This document shows positions 59,072 to 64,000 of a stretch of DNA of 64,000 nt, piece after piece (position 1 is the first letter of the stretch; the number at the start of each line of letters is the position of its first letter). The translations under genes and the position numbers were made by a program. The notes under the pieces are model-generated. The model was not told the DNA's origin. It searched no databases and saw only the letters and a program-made list of their open reading frames with translations. Location: contig NZ_CP121665.1 in the NCBI RefSeq assembly GCF_029714285.1, forward strand, positions 124,001 through 188,000, in the 5' to 3' direction. Source of the DNA: Rhizobium sp. CB3090. GTDB lineage: Bacteria > Pseudomonadota > Alphaproteobacteria > Rhizobiales > Rhizobiaceae.

Positions 59072-59848
59072 TCATCGCGATGCCTTCGTAGCCGCCTTCT
59101 CGATGAGGCCGGCTACGGATTTCGGATTTGAAACCATCACCACATGAGAGGCACCCTTGACTACCACGGTATCCCGAGAGTGCGCCCGTGCAGCCATGAA
59201 GGCCGAGGCTTCCGGTGGGATGTTCTTATCTCCGTCTCCGTAGATGAACCAGCTTGGGATATTCTTCCCCGCCGCTTCCGTTTGGGGCTCGTTCAGCGCG
59301 GCTTCTTCAATGGGTCTTTGCGTCGCTGCCATGATCCTGGCTTCGGCTTCAGGGACATCGGCAGCGAACTGCTCATGGAACTTGTCCTGCTGGATGTAGA
59401 GATCCTTGCCTCCGCTTGACAGGGCGACTGGCGGCGCGAGAGTCGGACCAAGCGTGCTTCCGGGAAATTTTCCGGCGAGTTGCGCGGCGGTCTCGCCCGC
59501 ATCCGGCGCGAATGCCGCGACATAGACCAGCTCCTTAACGTTTGCATGGCCTTCGGCCGCTTGGCTGATGACGGAGCCGCCGTAGGAGTGCCCAACGAGG
59601 ACGACGGGCGATTTGATTGAGCCAAGGATGTCAGAGACGTCGCCGGCATCATTTTTAACGCCACGCAACGGATTGGCGACAGCCACGACGGGATAGCCAT
59701 CCTTCTCCAGGATTTTGACGACGCCGTTCCAGCTCGACGAATCCGCAAACGCGCCGTGAACCAGAACGATAGTGGGTTTGTCGGCCTGCGCATATGCATT
59801 GCCGAACGAAGCGCTGGCGATTGCCAAGGCTGCAAGCAGTGTTTTCAT
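59072..59848 (-). CDS. Secreted alpha/beta hydrolase (paralogue B)
   Basis: Protein of 258 residues with signal peptide (MKTLLAALAIASASFGNAYA). LVHGAFADSSSWNGVVKILE, nucleophile elbow VGHSYGGSVISQAAEG, acid region FIYGDGDKNIPPEAS, His in VKGASHVVMVSNPKS. Close paralogue of 40094-40879, with which it shares the ANPLRGV and AGKFPGSTL blocks. Ribosome site weak but GAAGGAC lies before the start. Probably an esterase acting in the periplasm. Confidence 0.92.
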   Translation of the reverse strand: MKTLLAALAIASASFGNAYAQADKPTIVLVHGAFADSSSWNGVVKILEKDGYPVVAVANPLRGVKNDAGDVSDILGSIKSPVVLVGHSYGGSVISQAAEGHANVKELVYVAAFAPDAGETAAQLAGKFPGSTLGPTLAPPVALSSGGKDLYIQQDKFHEQFAADVPEAEARIMAATQRPIEEAALNEPQTEAAGKNIPSWFIYGDGDKNIPPEASAFMAARAHSRDTVVVKGASHVVMVSNPKSVAGLIEKAATKASR

Positions 59849-59931
59849 CTGACATGTCCTTCATGGTTGATCGAAATCGGCGGCTATGGTGGCCGTTCCA
59901 GACGATGCGAACATCGGAGTCGCTCCAGTGA

Positions 59932-60773
59932 TTAGCCGCGCGCGCTGGATTCCTGCGGGAAATCCGTGGACAGGCTCAGCTCTCGCCAGCGGCGGAGCTC
60001 TTCCAGTTTCGTACGATCGGCCTGCTCGATCGCCTCTATGGCATCGCTCCCAAGCGGCAGGCGTAATGGTGGTCGATCCATCGCAGCAACCTTGAGGACA
60101 ACCTTCGCGGCCCGCGCCGGGTCGCCGGGTTGTCGGCCATTGAAGGCTCGCTGCATGCGAGCTGCGGCGCCCACGACCTGGTCGTATTCGGACCTTCCGG
60201 CTTTCAGCAAGGTTGAAGATCCCGCGAAATCGGTCCGGAAGCCCCCCGGCTCGATGACCGTGACCTTGACGCCGATCAAACCCATTTCCTGAGCAAGCAC
60301 CTCGGAAAAGCCTTCCACACCCCATTTCGCGGTTGAATACGCCGCGCGACCCGGAACGCCTATGCGTCCGCCGACCGACGAAAACTGGATGATGTGGCCG
60401 CGGCGCTGCTCGCGCATTATCGGAATGGCGGCCTTGGTCACGATGATCGTCCCGAAGAGGTTTGTCTCCAACTGCCTGCGGAATTCATCAAGATCCGTAT
60501 CCTCGACTGAATTGACATTGCCGTAACCGGCATTGTTGGCGAGGACGTCAAGCCCGCCAAAGCCGCCAGACGGACGGCCGCTTGAGCGGCGGACGGATCG
60601 GTGACATCGAGCGCAGTGACCCGGACGGCTTCACCATGGCGCTCCGTGAGATCGGCCAGTTGCGCGGGATCACGCGCTGTTGCGATGAGGCGGTGACCCG
60701 CGTCCAGTACCGCTTCGGATAAGGCGCGGCCGATGCCTCGCGAACTTCCAGTAATCAGCCATCGTTGTGACAT
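59932..60773 (-). pseudogene. SDR-family oxidoreductase with internal frameshift (copy B)
   Basis: Start ATG 60773 (AAAGGAAAAGG before it): MSQRWLITGSSRGIGRALSE, DVTDPSAAQAAVRLA. Near 60565 the frame shifts; the next frame carries GGLDVLANNAGYGNVNSVED and continues to METNLFGTIIVTKAAIPIMR, IIQFSSVGGRIGVPG (active-site Ser), YSTAK and the end LSLSTDFPQESSARG at 59932. A one- or two-base change in the run GGCGGCTTTGGCGGG would restore it. Paralogue of the SDR at 43550-44408. Confidence 0.85.
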
Positions 60774-60814
60774 GGCCTTTTCCTTTCTGGGCAGCAGCAC
60801 TGCCAATGCATGGG

Positions 60815-61327
60815 CTACGGCGCGAACCGTGTGAAGACGTAGTCGTGTCCCTGAACGCGCGCCGCGTGGCAGGCGAAGCAGCTCTGGTGCTGAGCCTCAT
60901 CGACCGGCTTGCTGTCGAAAAACCGGCCGAAGCCCCAGCCGCCGGTAGCTGCGTATTTCTTCGAATCCTTGACCATGACCTGGACGGTTGTCGCCGCGCC
61001 GGGAACAGATGCAGGTTCGAATTCGGGCGATTGAGCTCGCTTCCATGCTAGCTTGACGAGGACGGTGCCATCCGGAAACGGCAGCGTGCCAGCCCGATAT
61101 GCTTCGATTGCAACTGAATTCCCGACGACTGCACGAAGCTCGTTCAGCGGGTCCGCTTCCAGCGCTGGCGCAACCAGTTCCCACCCCCGGTAGCCGTCTG
61201 GGATCGTCACGCCGTAGATCGGCGACGCGTTCGTCGCGTCCGAACCCGCGCCGGCTCCAAGCGCGGTGCCCGCGGCTCCGACCAATGTCGCTACCAGCCC
61301 GGCCAGTGCAAGACTAGGGCGTCTCAT
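60815..61327 (-). CDS. Cytochrome P460-like protein with single c-heme site
   Basis: Protein of 170 residues with signal peptide (about 1-25, LALAGLVATLVGAAG). One heme c motif C150-F-A-C153-H154 (CFACH) near the C-terminus, and upstream YRGWELVAPALEADPLNELR and FGRFFDSKPVDEAQHQSCFA, typical of cytochrome P460 proteins. These oxidise hydroxylamine in nitrifiers; most homologues in other bacteria have unknown roles, and a detoxifying or electron-transfer role is possible. The cross-linking Lys of true P460 cannot be confirmed by eye. Start ATG 61327. Between a damaged SDR and a Tat-exported hydrolase. Confidence 0.85.
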   Translation of the reverse strand: MRRPSLALAGLVATLVGAAGTALGAGAGSDATNASPIYGVTIPDGYRGWELVAPALEADPLNELRAVVGNSVAIEAYRAGTLPFPDGTVLVKLAWKRAQSPEFEPASVPGAATTVQVMVKDSKKYAATGGWGFGRFFDSKPVDEAQHQSCFACHAARVQGHDYVFTRFAP

Positions 61328-61351
61328 CGCGATGTTCCTTCTGTCGAGTGG

Positions 61352-62413
61352 CTAAAAGCGGTCGACGTCGATGACTGCCTGGGCGAAGGCCTGAGGTGCC
61401 TCCTGCGGCAGGTTGTGACCGATGCCGCCCGCGATCAGCCGGTGCTCATACTTGCCGGAAAATTTCTTGGCGTAGACCGCGGGGTTCGGATGGGGTGCGC
61501 CATTCGCATCGCCCTCCATCGTAATCGTCGGCACGCTGATCGTCGGAAACGTGGCGAGCTTCTTTTCCAGGTCGTCGTATTCCGGTTCGCCATCGGCGAG
61601 GCCGAGCCGCCAGCGATAGTTGTGGATGACGATATCGACATGGTCCGGATTCGCGAAGGCTGCCGCGCTCAGTGCGAAAGTGGTGTCGTCGAACTTCCAT
61701 TGCGGAGAGGCGAGCTGCCAGATGAGCCTGGCGAAATCGCCGGTGTTTTTCGCATAACCGGCACGGCCACGTTCGGTAGCGAAGTAGTACTGGTACCACC
61801 ACTGGAGCTCGGCCTGCGGCGGCAGTGGAGCCTCGTTCGCCGCTTGACTACCAATCAGATAGCCACTGACCGATACCATCGCCCTGCAGCGATCGGGCCA
61901 GAGCGCAGCAACGATGTTGGCGGTCCGCGCGCCCCAATCGTAGCCGGCGACAACGGCCTTCTGGATTCCGAGGGCATTCATCAACGCGATGACGTCGGAA
62001 CCGAGCGCTGCCTGCTGGCCGTTCCGTGCAGTCGCGTCCGACAGGAAGCTTGTCGTCCCGTAGCCGCGCAGATAGGGCACAATCACCCGATACCCTGCTT
62101 TCGCAAGCAAAGGCGCGACGTCGACATAGCTATAGATATCATAAGGCCAACCGTGCAGAAGGATGACCGGCGGTCCGTCCGAAGGACCGTCCTCGGCATA
62201 TCCGACGTTGAGCAGACCCGCGTTGATCCGCTTCAGCGAAGCAAATGACGTCCGTCGCTTTGTTGCGCCGGAAGTGTCGGCTTGCGTACCGACATCTTGT
62301 GCACTCGCGATGCCAATAGCACCAAGCTGCGCCGTGGCTAGGGTGGCGGCAGTGATGCCGAACAGGCGCCGGCGGGAATGGTCGATTTCTTCCGGAATTC
62401 TGACTATGTTCAT
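61352..62413 (-). CDS. Tat-exported epoxide hydrolase / haloalkane dehalogenase-like alpha/beta hydrolase
   Basis: Protein of 353 residues. Twin-arginine signal in DHSRRRLFGITAATLATAQL near the N-terminus, with processing around residue 40. Hydrolase motifs: LLHGWPYDIYSYVDVAPLL (HGWP oxyanion loop), nucleophile Asp in VAGYDWGARTANIVA, catalytic His in GGIGHNLPQEAPQAF. An Asp nucleophile marks the epoxide hydrolase/dehalogenase branch rather than esterases. Start ATG 62413 is preferred; a longer frame to 62458 has no better support. Downstream (minus strand) lies the P460-like gene, 24 bases away, so an export-linked operon is likely. Confidence 0.9.
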   Translation of the reverse strand: MNIVRIPEEIDHSRRRLFGITAATLATAQLGAIGIASAQDVGTQADTSGATKRRTSFASLKRINAGLLNVGYAEDGPSDGPPVILLHGWPYDIYSYVDVAPLLAKAGYRVIVPYLRGYGTTSFLSDATARNGQQAALGSDVIALMNALGIQKAVVAGYDWGARTANIVAALWPDRCRAMVSVSGYLIGSQAANEAPLPPQAELQWWYQYYFATERGRAGYAKNTGDFARLIWQLASPQWKFDDTTFALSAAAFANPDHVDIVIHNYRWRLGLADGEPEYDDLEKKLATFPTISVPTITMEGDANGAPHPNPAVYAKKFSGKYEHRLIAGGIGHNLPQEAPQAFAQAVIDVDRF

Positions 62414-62473
62414 TGCTCTGGTGTCCTTCGGTGTGCCATTGGCCGGCGATCCGATCAACGATCAGCCGACGGG

Positions 62474-62890
62474 CTAAATGACATTGATTTCGACTTCGAT
62501 GTTGCCGCGTGTGGCCTTCGAATAGGGGCAGGCCTGATGCGCTGCATCCACGACAGCTCGGGCAATGTCGCGGTCGAGACCAGGGAGGCTCACATTGAGC
62601 CGCGCGCCGAGAAAGTAAGCGCCCTCGTCGGTGTTGAGTTCCACTTCCGCATCGATCGTCGCGCCAGCAGGCAGTGCAACGTTCATCTTGCGAGCAGCGA
62701 TCGCCATCGCGCCCTCGAAGCACGCCGACCAGCCGGCAGCAAAAAGCTGTTCCGGATTGGTACCGCCTCCCGTGCCGCCGGGTGCTGACAGCCGAATATC
62801 CAGCTTTCCGTCGGAGCTGCGGGAAGCGCCGTCCCGGCCGCCGGTGGTGCGGACTTTGGCGGTGTAGAGCCGTTTTGCCTGTATGGTCAT
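62474..62890 (-). CDS. ohr: Organic hydroperoxide resistance protein (Ohr)
   Basis: Protein of 138 residues of the Ohr/OsmC family. Peroxidatic C57 in AAGWSACFEGAM and resolving C121 in AAHQACPYSKATRGN, with the substrate block GGGTNPEQLFAAG and start YTAKVRTTGGRDGASRSSDG. Thiol peroxidase reducing organic hydroperoxides with lipoylated proteins as reductant. Normally controlled by OhrR; no such gene is visible here. Start ATG 62890. It lies between two epoxide-hydrolase-like genes. Confidence 0.95.
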   Translation of the reverse strand: MTIQAKRLYTAKVRTTGGRDGASRSSDGKLDIRLSAPGGTGGGTNPEQLFAAGWSACFEGAMAIAARKMNVALPAGATIDAEVELNTDEGAYFLGARLNVSLPGLDRDIARAVVDAAHQACPYSKATRGNIEVEINVI

Positions 62891-62923
62891 ATCGTCGTTC
62901 CTCGTTGTGAAAATGAGCGCCGA

Positions 62924-64000
62924 TCAGCGCAATGACCTGAAGGCCGCCCGAACTTCTCGGGTAAAGATTTCCGGCTGTTCCCACGCTGCGAAATGGCCAC
63001 CGTTCTCTGCTTTATTGAAGTAGACGAGGTTGTGGTAACAACGCTCGGCCCAGCTTTGAGGCGCGCAATAGATCTCCCCGGGGAATACCGTCACCGCCAC
63101 AGGAAGCTGAGGAATGTCTACGGCGTTGAAGTTGTTCGAATGGTCTTCCCAGTAGATTTGAGCCGCAGAGGTTCCGGTTGCGGTGAGCCAGTAGAGGGAG
63201 ATGTCATCGAGCATCTCGTCCTTCGTCAGGACCCGCTCGGGGTGCCCACCGCTGTAGGTCCACTGGGCGAACTTCTCGTAGATCCACGCGGCCAGGCCGA
63301 CCGGGGAATCGACCAATGAGTAGCCAATCGTCTGTGGCCGGGTGACCATCATGGCTGCATAGCCCGAGCTGTCTTTGTAGAAGGTATCCAGGGCGTCGAA
63401 CGCTGCCCGTTCGTCCTCCGTCAGATCGCGCGGGGCGGGTCCGCCCGCGGCGAGAATAGCCGCGATTTCCTTCGGCACGGTTCCAGGCATATTGACGTGT
63501 ATGCCAATCAGTCCGGGCACGTTCTGAAGCGCCATGCGATGAGAAATCACCGAGCCACAGTCCCCGCCTTGCGAGACGTAACGCTCATATCCGAGGCGCT
63601 TCATGAGGACCGCCCAGGCACGACCAACATGATCGGAGCTCCAACCGGTCATCGTCGGTTTCCCCGAAAAACCGAAGCCGGGAATGGAGGGTATGACTAG
63701 GTGAAACGCATCCTCTGCAGCACCCCCATGCGCAGTGGGATCGGTGAGCGGGCCGATGACTTTGAGGAACTCGAGGACTGAGCCGGGCCAGCCATGCGTC
63801 ATGATCATCGGCATGGCCTTCTCATGCGGAGAACGGACGTGGATGAAGTGAATGTCGAGGCCATCGATCTCGGTGGTGAACATCGGCAGCATGTTCAGTC
63901 TGGCCTCCACTTTCCGCCAGTCGTAGTCGCCCATCCAGTAGCCGACGAGATCCTGAAGTTCCGCCAGTTGCACGCCCTGAGATTGATCCTGAACATTCTC
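62924..64000 (-). CDS. Epoxide hydrolase (EHN type), 5' end outside window
   Basis: At least 358 residues; the frame is open to the window edge and the true start lies beyond. LVGYWMGDYDWRKVEARLNM is the family's N-terminal EHN domain, followed by FIHVRSPHEKAMPMIMTHGW with HGWPGS oxyanion loop. The nucleophile Asp is in YVSQGGDCGSVISHRMALQ. The lid contains TRPQTIGYSLVDSPVGLAAW and the catalytic His is in ENGGHFAAWEQPE. It hydrolyses epoxides to diols; juvenile-hormone-type epoxide hydrolase relatives in bacteria. An internal GTG at 63973 is a possible but unlikely start. Confidence 0.92.
   Translation of the reverse strand, partial: ENVQDQSQGVQLAELQDLVGYWMGDYDWRKVEARLNMLPMFTTEIDGLDIHFIHVRSPHEKAMPMIMTHGWPGSVLEFLKVIGPLTDPTAHGGAAEDAFHLVIPSIPGFGFSGKPTMTGWSSDHVGRAWAVLMKRLGYERYVSQGGDCGSVISHRMALQNVPGLIGIHVNMPGTVPKEIAAILAAGGPAPRDLTEDERAAFDALDTFYKDSSGYAAMMVTRPQTIGYSLVDSPVGLAAWIYEKFAQWTYSGGHPERVLTKDEMLDDISLYWLTATGTSAAQIYWEDHSNNFNAVDIPQLPVAVTVFPGEIYCAPQSWAERCYHNLVYFNKAENGGHFAAWEQPEIFTREVRAAFRSLR

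Noticed and set aside
59866..59880. TTGAT-CGAA-ATCGG as FNR-type box before the hydrolase gene
   Set aside because: Two mismatches in one half and only 25 bases from the start codon; outside the island.

Overview
The window looks like a chromosome or plasmid segment of an alphaproteobacterium of the order Rhizobiales (Rhizobium/Agrobacterium/Sinorhizobium type). This is an inference from the moderately high GC content, FixJ-type response regulators, rhizobial-style IS3/IS6/ISL3 remnants and the kind of stress genes present. No rRNA, tRNA or CRISPR array was seen.

Region 1 (1-5.1 kb): a truncated cytochrome b561, two consecutive OmpR-type two-component systems with ATGA/GTGA overlaps, and a second cytochrome b561 on the opposite strand. 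Behind it (5.1-5.5 kb) lie a scrap of an IS3-type transposase and a decayed second copy of the last 18 codons of the upstream histidine kinase.

Region 2 (5.6-28.3 kb) is the most striking part. It is a dense low-oxygen/stress island: beta-CASP RNase-like protein, alcohol dehydrogenase, DUF2267 protein, Met-rich EF-hand protein, solo GroEL, CBS protein (frameshifted), phosphoribosyltransferase, Hsp20, BON proteins, Pat-like ACD-GNAT protein, two universal stress proteins, a membrane flippase-like protein, a DegP-like protease, a site-2 protease with CBS domains, CBS-BON and Nramp-like transporter, plus several very small proteins. I count nine full and three one-mismatch copies of the FNR/FixK palindrome TTGAY-N4-RTCAA, and two weaker ones. 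Most lie 55-76 bases upstream of a start codon, so the island looks like one FNR/FixK regulon. Its content parallels the DosR dormancy regulon of mycobacteria and the Anr stress island of Pseudomonas.

Region 3 (28.2-32.7 kb) is a mobile-element graveyard: an internally deleted IS3 element, a truncated CdiI-like immunity gene, a frameshifted toxin tail followed three bases later by a putative immunity gene, an ISL3 transposase stub, an IS6-like end, an AAA/DUF4143 ATPase and IS21-like end repeats.

Region 4 (32.7-36.6 kb) is a signalling operon on the minus strand: MscS-type channel, GAF histidine kinase, a decayed receiver and a receiver-adenylate cyclase. Region 5 (36.7-64 kb) is rich in detoxification and redox enzymes (two paralogous metallo-beta-lactamases, alpha/beta hydrolases, SDRs, AhpD-like proteins, nitroreductase, FMN reductase, Ohr, epoxide hydrolases, cytochrome P460-like protein). 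It also holds a large MASE1/multi-PAS histidine kinase with three response regulators, an AraC regulator, a deleted LysR gene and an IS6 transposase stub. At least five genes across the window carry frameshifts or internal deletions, so either decay or sequencing error should be considered.
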